Shown one piece after another: positions 23,504 to 34,905 of a stretch of 64,000 nucleotides of DNA; the stretch's first letter is position 1; every line of letters begins with the position of its first letter. Position numbers and translations under genes: made by a program. Where the stretch lies: positions 744,001 through 808,000 of the forward strand of contig BQMF02000057.1 in assembly GCA_027922465.2 (NCBI GenBank), written 5' to 3'. A model generated the notes under the pieces. The model ran no database searches and was not told where the DNA came from. It saw only the letters and a program-made list of their open reading frames with translations. The stretch is from Turritopsis dohrnii. Taxonomy: Eukaryota > Cnidaria > Hydrozoa > Anthoathecata > Oceaniidae.

Positions 23504-23590
23504 TAACGCGGGTTACATAACTTAAAATAATCAGAAGCCTCTAGTTTAACGCGGGTTCTAGCTTAACGCGGGTTCAAGTTTAACGCGGAG
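23504..23590 (+). repeat. short 'TAACGCGG' direct repeats
   Basis: Four occurrences of TAACGCGG lie in under 90 bp upstream of the receptor's start, three of them about 19 bp apart. Local tandem growth or a protein-binding cluster are both possible. Confidence 0.5.
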
Positions 23591-24400
23591 TACTTTGGGA
23601 GTACGTTTTGAATTCTAACTAAAATAGCATAAATCGTCAAACATAATTACTTTTTGCCTCGCACTAAACTATAAAAATTACAGTATAATGATTTACGTTC
23701 CATTATGAATGTCAAACAAGAAAAACTAACATACGGTATATAACTAAACAAGTTTATAGCCATTCTACTTATGAGAGACTCTGTTTACCCATAACTATAT
23801 TGAGTGTACTACTAGAAGCTACTTCCGTCATCTAATTAAAATTAATAACATACCGAAAATTAAAATGTTTGATGATCAAAACATCCGTGAAATAATTAGA
23901 TTGAAATAATTAGATTGTTTTAGTTGTTTGTACTTTTATATACACACTCGTCAATTTGAAAGACCTTAAAACATGTCAAGTAGTATTTGCTTTCGCCCAC
24001 ACTTATTTATGTTTCACATACTTCTAACGTGCTGAAATTCACAAACATGAGTGAATGTAAACAGACCACAAGTAAAATGATTTGTGAATATTTATGAAGG
24101 AAGTCGTTCATAATCGCGCGTACACGTTACCTTGTCCACATATTTCAAGATACAAATTTATTGGGTCAAAAATTGTGAAAACGTATTGTTAAGTTTATAA
24201 AACGAGGAACTGGGTTTGATTATCAATGATACTATGACATCACTTTTTCGAAAGCGGAAATATCTACAAGAAAATTATAGAAAAAAATAAACATTACAAG
24301 ACAACATATTGAAGTCTGTCGATTTTTGCTACTACAATATTTACGAAAAGCTTGTGTTCAAAGCTAGTCTAATACACACATGTTTCGTCCATCCATGTCG

Positions 24401-25930
24401 TCATCTCCATTCACTGTCATCTTTTTTGACGCATTTCAATGTCCGGGTTTCCGTCACGGCTTTCTGAAATAATTATTAACATATACATTCGATAAAAGTC
24501 ATTTCCATTTTCAACTTTGTCATTCCATTAAAAATTTCATCTCAAATCATGCAGATTTACAAATACTACAACGTCAACAAAAACAAAAATGCTTCAGCGT
24601 TTTGAGAAAGTTGAATAAACAAATAAATACTGTATTTTGTTTAATTAGCGCCCTCCTCTAATAAGCGCCCCTTCCACTCAAAAATACTTTCATAAGCGCC
24701 CTTCTCCGGTAAGTGTCGGGGCGCTTATTAGAGTGACTTAACATTAACTCAGAATTTAATAAGCGCCCGGACGGTAATTAGAACAAAACGCGAAAATTCT
24801 GTAATATAAACGGAAGACTATATTTTCGTGATGTCCAAATGTAAGTTATAAGTACAAAATCTTATTTTGTTGCCATGAAAAATTCAGTTGTTTTTTTTCT
24901 TTTATGATAAAAAGCAATGCCTCGTTCACAGCTAGCATGACCATTTCAAATTTTTTTTATAAACGCCCCTCTGCAATTAGCGCCCATGTCTTATAAGCAC
25001 GCTCCACCCACCCACCCATAATTTCCAAAAAAAAATTTAGAAGCGTCCGGGCGCTTATTAGAGAGAATACGGACGTCATTTTCATATGTTCTTCTAGCTG
25101 TCTTCTTCATCAAATCATAACAAGGACATTCAGGAGACAAAAAGGGAACTCACATCTTTCTTAGTTCACATTTATTTTTGACGACTCTTCCATAATGCAA
25201 AAAAGAGGATCCAGAATAATATCAACGAATGGATCAAATAGTCCCTTAATCCCTTAAAACGATAATATAATTAATACTAAAGATACAACTACGCTCAGCG
25301 AGATCTGTTTTTTTAGTGAATCACCAGGCTTTTAACAAACTTCTCAATCGGAACAAGGCATTTGGTCAAAGGTTTGATGCTGTCTTGAGCAATACTGCAG
25401 TTAGAAATAATTGTATTTAGATAATGAACACAGCAACGTCCATAAAGGGGAGGTTTGCATGAAAGGATTCCTGAAAGCTTTTTTCAAGCAGCTGTTTTAA
25501 TAAAATTTTGCTTCTACAAATTTTCTTTTAATATTACCTTTTTTTGTTTAGTTTTTATATTGGTATGGTTTGTGGCGAATTTATTCTCGAAGAGTATGGT
25601 GGATACAAAAAAAATTATTTTGTTGTTAGTTACGTTTGTTAGTTAGTTAGCTAGTTGTTACCAGTAGCATGGCATTATGTTGTTAAAGCCAGCTTTCACT
25701 TCGTTCGTCTGGTCACTGCGACTTAGCAACTGATTTTTGATTGGCTAACGCAATCTCATTCGCCTGGTAATTTGAATGTTTCAAAATGAAACAAAACATG
25801 CAGCTGATTACGCCAAAAAGTCAGCGGCATTTGTTAATCTTATGATTCGCATAAGGTCTTCCCTTTACTGTAATATTACTTACCAGAAATAAAAATCTAA
25901 TAAAAATTATAGACGATGACGATGACAACG
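24401..25930 (-). CDS. two weak candidate exons of an unknown minus-strand gene
   Basis: A 47 bp stretch (25930-25884) lies between a tttcag acceptor and a GTAAGT donor. It encodes a Ser-rich then hydrophobic peptide. A second stretch (24463-24401) follows an atttcag acceptor and encodes a 20-residue charged tail ending in TGA. Their phases agree (first ends phase 0, second starts phase 0). No domain is visible. Such matches can arise by chance in AT-rich sequence, so this is offered only as a candidate. Confidence 0.2.
24629..25072. mobile_element. TIR element with 'GCGCTTATTAGAG' type ends
   Basis: The left end reads ACTGTATTTTGTTTAATTAG then CGCCC. The right end is its approximate inverse (GGGCGCTTATTAGAGAGAAT then ACGG). 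Further copies of the GCGCTTAT motif occur inside in both orientations, so the element is rich in internal inverted repeats. No coding sequence and no certain target duplication were found. Confidence 0.6.
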
Positions 25931-26426
25931 CTGAAACCCAATTCCAATAGTCAATAAGCGGTTTTTCGGAAGTCTGGAAATTGTTGTCTCTATTTAGTTG
26001 AGGTAAATGCGGTGATAGCAAAATTATTGTTTCGAGTAAACAAGTTGTTTACACATAGAGTGTACATAATAAGTATTTCGACGTAACAATCGATAAACCC
26101 ATTATTTTCTCATTTCTAAAATTAAATATTATTTTAAACATGAGTAAGACACAGAGAAAACTTTCAAACTTTGATAACTGGTCGTCTCAATTTCATTGAG
26201 GAACTAGTGTATAGAAACACTATAGATTCCTTTCTGTTGTTCAACAAAGCAGCATGCTTCATGACGTACGAAAACATTACAGAAGTATAACGTCATGCAG
26301 GAATTCTTATATTGACATCAACACTCAGTTGATCTAAATTCGACGTTTCTCTTCACAATCAGCGTACATTCACAAGCTCAATCTAATCTTCAACTACGAC
26401 CACCTACTCTTCCACGAAATTCCACG

Positions 26427-26496
26427 TAACAACAACAACAACGAACAACAACAAACAACAACAACAACAAACATCAACAACAACAACAATAACAAT
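26427..26496 (+). repeat. CAA microsatellite
   Basis: About 70 bp of nearly pure CAA with a few interruptions. Confidence 0.9.
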
Positions 26497-26639
26497 TACT
26501 CAAAACAGATGGCAAGGAAGCACCCTTATTGTCTTTGAGCTTGTGGTTTGGGCATGTACGCAGGAAAAAATATATTGTGTGAGAAAATCATGTTTCTACA
26601 AAAAAATTTAACCACTTTGCTTTTGACATTTTCTTTCTT

Positions 26640-26720
26640 TTTTTCTTTTGAAAAATATTTATACAAGACAAGTATACTTCAGTTATAATAACTGCTATCG
26701 ATGTGTGTCCTATTACAGGA
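26640..26720 (-). mobile_element. short 3'-end fragment of the LINE family at 48.2-49.7 kb
   Basis: This stretch matches the 3' terminal region of the LINE remnant near 48235-48300 in the same orientation, sharing 'tttatacag/aag', 'cacttca/acttcag', 'ttataactgctat' and 'tgtgtgtcct'. Only the end is present, as expected of an extreme 5' truncation. Confidence 0.5.
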
Positions 26721-26749
26721 AAATGTCATTAGAAGTAGAAATTTAGTAG

Positions 26750-27593
26750 TCTATATATTAATAGCCGATTCTCCGTCTGTTTGTTTGTTTGTTTGTGCGT
26801 TTGTTTGTTTGTAAGTCACGCAAAATGGTAGATTGAGTTGTGAGCGAAATTATTTCTTTTTTTGTGTGCGACGTGAGTTCGAAGCAAATACATTGCAACC
26901 CCAATCGAACGTGACTTTTTTTGGCTGATGAACTAATGATGAACGTTTTGTTTTTATCATTATTGTTAGTTTTATATTCCACGTTGACTTTGCTTTGAAA
27001 ACAGTACATCAACTAGATACAAAGAAACTAACTGATTAAACATTTTGGACAAAAAGCAGCAGTGGGAGAACGTGGCAGCATGTTCGGTTTGCCACTAACT
27101 CTTGCCTGACTGTCTGAGACGGGTGAACGTTTTTTTTTTAGCAATCAAAATGTTTAAAAACCGATAGGTAAAAAAAAGAGTATCATAAAATAAAATGTTC
27201 TTTTTTTTTGCTTTTCTTTTAATAATTTAATTTCGTTCTGATCGAACGTTTTTTTATTCTATTTATTCATTTAGCACGTGCCTTTTTTCTCTCCTCCCTT
27301 GTGAACTTTTTAAGAAGAGAAACCATTTCCCCCTTACGTTTGATAGCACCCATGTTAGAGCGCGTAACTTTTTTAAAACAAAAGCTAATAAAAAGTTGAA
27401 GTTTACTCTCTCTACGTTTTGAGTGTATTGTTACACTGATAAAAGATTGGTTTTACCAGAGGTTGTGACTTCGAATCTGCTTCTGGTTGAACAAAAGTTG
27501 TACGAGCCGTTTATAAGGAAATTTGACGTTTATTGATACACTGATACAGAGCAGGTGGACATGGGCGGCGAGCGACGCCGCCTTGGCGGCTAG
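26750..27593 (+). mobile_element. non-coding Helitron-type unit upstream of and abutting the coding Helitron
   Basis: It is 844 bp, starts TC and ends with hairpin plus CTAG at 27590-27593. It abuts the coding element with no base between. Its interrupted tetranucleotide run (TTTG units broken by gcg) is the same as in the next unit, suggesting the pair arose together. The internal sequence has no ORF of interest. Confidence 0.75.
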
Positions 27594-28208
27594 TCTATAT
27601 ATTAATAGCGGATTCTCCGTCTGTTTGTTTGTTTGTTTGTGCGTTTGTTTGTTTGTAAGTCACGCAAAATGGTAGATTTCGCTTCGAAAGAAATCGGGGA
27701 TCTGCAACGGAGAAATCGCGGAGATCTGAAGAAAATTAGGGGGTATAAACGTAAAAAATTGGCTTCTAAAAATAGCAATTGCATAAAATTGTAATATTTT
27801 TAACTGAAATATATGTACATGAGTAATATAAGTGAATTTATAACTTTATATTTCCACAATACTTAAGAATGACCTTTAGTGAAAAGGTTTTAAGCGTTTG
27901 TTAACCCCCGTTCAATGTCATGGCAACAATTGGAAACTGATAAGGTTTGCTTTGAACCCTTTTGGTTCATATATTCGCGCGAAAAGAAAGTGAAGAAAGT
28001 TGAGAAAATACGATCATTTCGTTTGCCTAAAGACAACAAAGGAAAGTTGTGTTTGCTTTTTTGTTTATTGTTGTCTATTTAGCTAGGTAAACTGACAAAA
28101 AACACAAGGCCTGTTGTGTTTTTATTTTTGTGGTGATAATAAAAATTAGATATAGATTCCTGTGTATATATAGATTGTTCTTTTGTTTGAGTTTTTTCTC
28201 AACGAGTT

Positions 28209-31200
28209 ATGAATTCTGATCATGACTATGGAATCCCTCGAAGGTTTGCATTGCCTAGATCACAATTTGATAGAGATGTAGTTGATGCACGGCAACAACA
28301 ACAACAACCCCCTGCTGATGACCCTCAACAACGTCGTCGCATTAGAAATGCTGAACGACAAAGGAGATACCGTGCAAATCAAAGTGAGATTCGTGCTCAA
28401 TTGAGAAGGGAGAGGGATGCACAACTTCAAAGACAGCGACGGGCTAATGAGCAACCGGAACAAGTTGATGCTCGACTCCTATCACAAGCTCACCGACAGC
28501 GGTCGTTAAGAGGTAACGAACAACCTGAACAAGTTGCTGCTCGACTTGAAGCGCAAGCTCACCGGCAGCAGTCGTTAAGAGATAACGAGCAACCTGAGCA
28601 AGTTGCTGCTCGACTTGAAGCGCAAGCTCACCGACAGCGGACGTTAAGAGATAACGAGCAACCTGAGCAAGTTGCTGCTCGACTTGAAGCGCATGCTCAC
28701 CGACAGCGGACGCGAAGAGATAACGAGCAACCTGATCAAGTAGCTGCTCGACTTGAAGCGCAAGCTCACCGACAACAGGCGCTAAGAGATAACGAGCAAC
28801 CTGATCAAGTAGCTGCTCGACTTGAAGCGCAAGCTCAACGTCAACAATTGCTTAGAGATAAAGAGCAACCTGATCAAGTAGCTGCTCGACTTGAAGCGCA
28901 AGCTCAACGTCAACAATTGCTTAGAGATAACGAGCAACCTGATCAAGTAGCTGTTCGACTTGAAGCACAAGCTCAACGTCAACAATTGCTTAGAGAAAAT
29001 GAGCAACCCGACCAAGCTGCTGCTCGACGTGCATCTGATGCTCAGCAGCACCAATATGTTAGAAGCAATGAGCAACCGGAACAAGCTGCTGCTCGACATG
29101 CAGCTAATGCTCAACAACACCAAAGAGCATATGTCCGAAACAGACGAATGCGCAGGGCTCGGTTTTTAAATGCTGCACGGATTGATATTGAAAACAATAA
29201 TTTACCTGACATTCATTCTTTAGGTGAATTTAACGTTTTATGTGAACATTGTGGAGCAGTCAAATTCGACAGTGAAACTAATTTTAAATGTTGCACAAAT
29301 GGAAAGGTACAACTTCCAAATTTATTAGATTATCCACCTGAGTTAAGGAATCTTTTACTTAATGATTCTGCACTGGGTAAACATTTCCGTAAGTGTATTA
29401 GAGTTTATAATAATGCATTTAGTTTTGCTTCTCTGTCAGCTAATCTACGTCCGCCCCCAGGAAATGGGCCTCCATGTTTTAGGATATGTGGACAACTGCT
29501 ACATAGGTATGGAGCACTGCATGCTAACGAAAACCAAGTGCCTATGTTTAGCCAACTGTATATTATCGAAGCTGCTAATTCGCTTGACATGCGTATGCAA
29601 AACCCTTCCAATGCGGATTGCAACAGAGACTTGATGGAGCAAATACAAACGGTCATTAATAGAGTTTCACCTTATGCCGCAGCATATCGTAACTTGGCTC
29701 AGGTCGAACGAGAAGAAGAAGAAAGGGCGCTCTTAGAAAATAGACCAACCTCGGTAGTGGGTATGTATATGCGTGAAGGTGAAGACAGGAGGAGATACAA
29801 TGCTCCACATCACGAAGAAGTCGCAGCAATTTTTGTAGGTAACGATGGTGCGCCTCCGGCTGGTAGAAATATCGAAGTGTATCCAAGAGATCAGCCCTTG
29901 CGAAATATTTCTTACACGTCGACAAACATTGACTCCATGATGTATCCAATAATTTTTCCTAGAGGTGATCCTGGATGGAGTCCGAACATGAATCACGTAC
30001 AACAGCATGCAACTGAAAGGCGGAATAAAGTTACACAATTGCAGTATTATATTTATCGTATTGCCATTAGACGTGAATTTTCTGCTTTACATTTAGCTGG
30101 AAAACTATTTCAACAGTTTGTTGTTGACAGCTATGTCAAAGTGGAGGGAGCGAGACTCGACTTCATACGCCAGAACCAAGAACAATTACGGGCGGATAGC
30201 TACACAGGCTTGATGGACTATTTGGAGGAAGCTGCCCATGAACGAAACCTCCGTGCGGGTAATATCGTTGTATTGCCATCTACCTTTTCAGGTTCACCGA
30301 GAAATATGCACCAATTGTACCTAGATGCTATGGCATTAGTTTCAAAAAAAGGTAAACCAGATTTATTTTTAACTTTTACATGCAATCCTAAATGGCCTGA
30401 AATTGTTCAAAATCTTTTGCCTGTTCAAACTCCATCAGATAGGCCAGATCTGGTTACACGAGTATTCAAATTGAAGTTGGAAGCTCTTAAAAACGATATT
30501 ATAAAAGATTCTGTTCTAGGTGTATCTGTAGCACAGGTGGATGTTATAGAATTTCAGAAAAGGGGGCTACCTCATGTGCACATGCTGTTGCATCTCGGCA
30601 ACGAATTTAAGTTGCGCAATGCTGATGACATTGATTCATTGATATCAGCACGAATTCCAAATTGGGACCAAGAAGCAGAACTTTACGAAATCATCAAATC
30701 TTGCATGGTCCATGGTCCGTGTGGCCATTTGAATGTGTCTTCACCGTGTATGCAAGATGGTAAGTGCAGCAAAAATTTTCCGAAGCAGTTCAACAATGGA
30801 ACTGTTTTAAATGTGGATGGCTATCCTTTATATCACCGACCAGATGACGGAAGAACTGTTCGAATTCGGAATATGGATCTTGACAACAGATGGATCGTCC
30901 CATACAACCCTTTCCTCAGCAAAAAGTACAATGCACATATAAACCTCGAGGCCTGTGTTTCCATTAAAAGCGTCAAGTATTTGTACAAATACATTTACAA
31001 AGGACACGATACTGCCCATATTGAAATCAATGAGCGAATAGATCATGACGAAATCAAAACCTTTTTAGATGCAAGGTATGTATCTGCTCCAGAAGCTGTG
31101 TGGCGTTTATGCTCTTTTCCAATGCACACTCAAAGTCATGCTATTTTACGACTTCCTGTTCACCTTCCAAATGAGCAGCAGATTTTTTTCAGAGAAGGAC

Positions 31201-31745
31201 AGGAACAAGCAGCACTGGAAAGAGGACAAGAGCACACCAAGTTAACTGCTTGGTTCGAATTAAATCGTGTTGACGAACGGGCACGTCAATATTTATATCC
31301 TGATATCCCCCACCATTACGTGTTTCAAACACGACAACATAAGTGGGTGACACGGCAGCGTGGAGCAGAAAAAATTGTAAATAGAATGTACAATGCTAGC
31401 ATTCGGCAAGGTGAAAGGTATTTCTTACGTGTGCTGTTGTTACATGTTCCTGGTGCGACTTCCTTTGAATACCTTAGAACTGTTAATGGGATTGCATATA
31501 GATCTTTTAGGGAAGCGTGTATTGCACTTGGACTATTGGATGACGATACTTTGTGGATACGAACCATGGAGGAACTTGCTGCATCAGCAACTCCCTCTAA
31601 AATTCGCAAAGCGTTCTCCTTCATTCTGATCCATGGAGAACCAAGCAATCCAGCTGAATTGTGGGAAAGCTTCCGTGCTCACATGGTTGAAGATTTTTTG
31701 AGACACCAGACAGAAGTACAAGCAGAGCAGTCAGCTCTTTGGTAA
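28209..31745 (+). CDS. Helitron Rep region (HUH/Y2 rolling-circle initiator), 1178 codons
   Basis: The ATG at 28209 is followed by a Gln/Arg-rich repeat region (about residues 80-310), a zinc-binding-like CxHC segment ('LCEHCGAVKF', then 'CC') near residue 345, and the Helitron-like N domain. The HUH nickase motif is 'LPHVHMLLHL' near residue 788. The two-tyrosine motif is 'YLYKYIYKG' near residue 924. HUH proteins nick and join single DNA strands with the paired Tyr during rolling-circle transposition; that activity is known of the family. The frame stops at TAA 31743-31745, just before the helicase. A one-base shift would continue into the helicase frame, so the native product was probably one RepHel protein. 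Confidence 0.85.
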   Translation: MNSDHDYGIPRRFALPRSQFDRDVVDARQQQQQPPADDPQQRRRIRNAERQRRYRANQSEIRAQLRRERDAQLQRQRRANEQPEQVDARLLSQAHRQRSLRGNEQPEQVAARLEAQAHRQQSLRDNEQPEQVAARLEAQAHRQRTLRDNEQPEQVAARLEAHAHRQRTRRDNEQPDQVAARLEAQAHRQQALRDNEQPDQVAARLEAQAQRQQLLRDKEQPDQVAARLEAQAQRQQLLRDNEQPDQVAVRLEAQAQRQQLLRENEQPDQAAARRASDAQQHQYVRSNEQPEQAAARHAANAQQHQRAYVRNRRMRRARFLNAARIDIENNNLPDIHSLGEFNVLCEHCGAVKFDSETNFKCCTNGKVQLPNLLDYPPELRNLLLNDSALGKHFRKCIRVYNNAFSFASLSANLRPPPGNGPPCFRICGQLLHRYGALHANENQVPMFSQLYIIEAANSLDMRMQNPSNADCNRDLMEQIQTVINRVSPYAAAYRNLAQVEREEEERALLENRPTSVVGMYMREGEDRRRYNAPHHEEVAAIFVGNDGAPPAGRNIEVYPRDQPLRNISYTSTNIDSMMYPIIFPRGDPGWSPNMNHVQQHATERRNKVTQLQYYIYRIAIRREFSALHLAGKLFQQFVVDSYVKVEGARLDFIRQNQEQLRADSYTGLMDYLEEAAHERNLRAGNIVVLPSTFSGSPRNMHQLYLDAMALVSKKGKPDLFLTFTCNPKWPEIVQNLLPVQTPSDRPDLVTRVFKLKLEALKNDIIKDSVLGVSVAQVDVIEFQKRGLPHVHMLLHLGNEFKLRNADDIDSLISARIPNWDQEAELYEIIKSCMVHGPCGHLNVSSPCMQDGKCSKNFPKQFNNGTVLNVDGYPLYHRPDDGRTVRIRNMDLDNRWIVPYNPFLSKKYNAHINLEACVSIKSVKYLYKYIYKGHDTAHIEINERIDHDEIKTFLDARYVSAPEAVWRLCSFPMHTQSHAILRLPVHLPNEQQIFFREGQEQAALERGQEHTKLTAWFELNRVDERARQYLYPDIPHHYVFQTRQHKWVTRQRGAEKIVNRMYNASIRQGERYFLRVLLLHVPGATSFEYLRTVNGIAYRSFREACIALGLLDDDTLWIRTMEELAASATPSKIRKAFSFILIHGEPSNPAELWESFRAHMVEDFLRHQTEVQAEQSALW
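28446..29130 (+). repeat. 69 bp (23-residue) tandem repeats in the Rep N-terminus
   Basis: About ten consecutive units have the pattern NEQPxQVAARLEAQAxRQ. The central units differ by only a few bases, while the first and last are more diverged. The predicted product is strongly charged, Arg/Gln/Glu-rich and probably helical or coiled. Related repeats occur at the N-terminus of other Helitron proteins. Confidence 0.9.
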
Positions 31746-33269
31746 AATTCAGGAAGTCTTGCAGCAATTTGGTAGGGTTGTTACTGACTTTGATTTACCT
31801 GCTTTTGAACAAGCTATTGCAGACGATCTACCAAATGCTGATGAAATGAGGGAAGAAGCCATCAACATGAGGAACACGTTGAATGCTGACCAGCTTGCTG
31901 TTGCCGACGCAGTCCTAGATGCAGTGGTAACAAACGACAACAATAGTGCTAAAATTTTCTTCCTTGATGGACCCGGTGGAAGCAGGTAAAACTTTCACAT
32001 ACAATTACATCATTCGCGAGGTTATTGGAAGAAACCTATCAGTAAGTACGTGTGCGTGGACTGGAATTGCAGCAACACTGTTACAAAATGGTAAGACAGT
32101 CCATTCTCTTTTCAAATTACCTGTTCCTGTATTGGACAACTCAACGTGCAATGTCAAGCCTAATAGTAGGCATGCCGATTTTTTACGTAGCCAGCATATT
32201 GTAATATTTGATGAGGCAAGTATGATTCCTAAGCATGCACTTGAGGCTATTGATAGAATGTTTAGAGATATCTGTAATAGTGATGTGCCTTTTGCTGGAA
32301 AGGTTGTTCTTTTAGGTGGTGATTTTAGACAGACTCTTCCAATAGTGAGAAGAGGCAGACCAGCTCAGATAGTGGAAGCATGCATCAAGAGCTCTGTCTT
32401 GTGGCCAATTAGTGCGAATCTTTCATCTAAATGTCAATATGAGAGCTGCACCTGGGGAAAGGGGATTTGCAGAATTCCTACTTGAATTAGGAAGTGGAGC
32501 GATACCGAAAAAAGTGGATGAGCCATTTAAAGACTCCATCGAAATTCCAAATGAATGTGTTGTGCATGAAAATAATGATATCGTCCACTCTATTTTTAGT
32601 GATGCTGGAGGAGAGGATATGTCGAGTCGTGTAATTCTGACACCGACGAATGATGAGGCTTTAGTTATTAACGAACGGATTCTTCAGGGAATACCAGGTG
32701 AAACAGTCACGTACTTTAGTGTCGATTCTGTTGTTTCTGATGAGCAAGAAGAGATAGACCTGTATCCGATGGAGTTCATCAATTCGCTTACTCCTTCTGG
32801 CATGCCTCCACACCGCTTGAACTTGAAAGTCAACAGTATAGTGATGCTGCTGCGAAATTTATCATTGAAGGACGGTTTATGCAACAGCACCCGATTAGTC
32901 ATCCGTAATCTCCGAGAGAATATCCTTGATTGTGAAGTGCTGACGGGTATCTCCGCTGGAAATCGGGTGCTCATTCCTAGAGTAACATTATGTCCCAATG
33001 ATAACAACCTTCCGTTTCAACTGAAGCGTACACAATTTCCTCTTCGTTTGTCCTACGCAATAACCATAAACAAAAGTCAAGGTCAGACTTTTGAACGGGT
33101 TGGTATTTACATGCAAAGGCCTTGCTTCAGTCACAGTCAACTGTATGTTGCATTTTCACGAACACGAACCTTTGAAGCGGTGAAAGTAAAGGTTTGTAGA
33201 ACTTTACAGCAAGGTTATGTTAGAGAGAGAAGCTACACTAGAAATGTAGTCTACCAACAGGTATTATGA
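31746..33269 (+). pseudogene. Helitron Pif1-type helicase, broken by three frameshifts
   Basis: All main SF1 helicase motifs are visible but split over three frames. Walker A (GPGGS then GKT) is itself interrupted by one extra base near 31986. Walker B is 'IFDEASMIPKHALEAIDRMF', motif III 'LLGGDFRQTLPIV', then 'NMRAAPGERG', 'HRLNLKVNSIVMLLRNLS', and C-terminal 'YAITINKSQGQTFERVGIYM' with 'VAFSRTRT'. Breaks lie at about 31743, 31986 and 32410-32430. Pif1-type helicase unwinds DNA during rolling-circle transposition in this family. With the nucleotide-binding loop disrupted, this copy should not be active unless the sequence carries errors. Confidence 0.85.
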
Positions 33270-33380
33270 ATATTTTTACCTTGCCAAAAAAATGTGCAAT
33301 TGATATTAAATGTTTTGAATTGAAACTTTACGCAAGGTTAATGAGGAGGCATTACATTAATTACCTGGAAATTAAATTGG

Positions 33381-33498
33381 TATACATTGAATTGAATTAC
33401 ATTGAAGTGAATTACATTGAAATGAATTAAATTGAATTGAATTACATTGAATTGAATTACATTGAATTGAACTACATTGAATTGAATTGAATTGAATG
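33381..33498 (+). repeat. ATTGA/ATTACATTGA low-complexity array
   Basis: About 120 bp of alternating 'attgaattga' and 'attacattga' inside the coding Helitron, downstream of the helicase. Confidence 0.85.
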
Positions 33499-33647
33499 AG
33501 TGTAGCACTAGATTAGATGACCTAGAAATTAGATTACCTTACATTAAATGGATTAGATTGAATATGCCAAATGATAAGAATGTAGCATTAGATTAGATAA
33601 CCTTGAACTTAGAGTAGATTGAAGATTGAATAGATTATGGAAGAATA

Positions 33648-33768
33648 TGGAAGCGGCATGGAGCCGGGAGGAAGGAGGGTATGAAAGCGGCATTGAGCCG
33701 GGTGGAGGAGGGTATGAAAGCGGCAATTGAGCCGGGTGGAGGAGGGTAGGCAAGCGGCAAAAAGCCGT
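33648..33768 (+). repeat. 33-34 bp GC-richer tandem repeat, ~3.5 units
   Basis: Units contain 'aagcggcattgagccgg' then 'gtggaggagggtat'. Each unit holds a small inverted pair (gcggc/gccg). It lies between the helicase and the five-exon gene inside the Helitron. Confidence 0.8.
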
Positions 33769-34905
33769 TGTATGTGTGACATTTTGTAGTTTATTCTCTT
33801 TTTTTGAGATTCTGGTGTCATTGAAAAGGCAGTTTTATCATTGTTATACAGTAACATATGGTCATACATGTTGAACTGCATGATTTCTTTTTAAAATTGG
33901 TATGAATTTTTCGCTTATAAATCTTTTCTATTTTTTAACCTGATAGTCCATTGTTATTTGCATAGCTGCAGTTCACTAACAATTTCTTTTCTTTTTTTGA
34001 TAGGGAGACAAAGCATAAACTTCTCCAGATTATTGATTTTACATTGTGGTATTGATACTCAGCTAAATGATTTCTTCATTAAGCATGGGTAAGAAACCTT
34101 TTAATGATTTTCCTCCTCACTTTACTAACAAATTGAAAGTAGATTCAATTTTTCATGAGTTCATGTTATGACCACAACTTATTTTCATGTTTAGAGTTTG
34201 CATAGTGTCGTAGAGTAGAAGATACATATCAGTTAATGTGACTAAAAATGACATTTTGTTGCACTTGAAAGATCAGCTTATGTTTATTGAGATATTAGAC
34301 AGAAACTTTGAAATTTCTGATATTGCAGATATACGTTTAACTGATCTGAAGTAACTGAAAACGGCAGTGCATGTTCAAAATTCACGGTTGCATGTTCATG
34401 TTCATCTATCACCCATGACATGACCCACCTTCCTTTTTAACTATTTAAATTTCTAAAGTCCCAATGAACATTGCTTATTATACCTATCTATAAGGTTTCT
34501 TCTGGAAGAATAGACTTAGTCAATCCCTTTTGGCTTGGGATAACCAGAAGTTTTTACCCTGGAGTCGGTATAATAATCAGATGTTTCATATATTCGAACT
34601 TAAGAACATGCAAATAAGAGGAGTTAATCTCTATAAAAGTGTTTATAATGATTTCATATTACTTACTTTACATTGTAAAATATATATATTGAGAAGATAT
34701 AACTTGAACCGTTGTCCAATATTTTCTCTTGTACAGAATAATTTAGCATAAATCGTATTGGCTGTTAGATGTCGCTTTTCTGCATCTCTTTCATGCAACT
34801 TTATTACCTAGCATGCTTTTAGTCAACGTTCGTATTATCACATGTAAATGACATTTTGACCGCATGTCCAAAAAAAGTATTCTTTACAATTTTTTATTTT
34901 TTCAG

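Noticed and set aside
28782..29123. 113-codon minus-strand frame
   Set aside because: Antisense shadow of the Rep tandem repeats.
31738..31760. A tiny intron around the Rep stop codon (GTAAAATTCAG)
   Set aside because: An 11-base intron is not plausible; a one-base shift explains the frame change.
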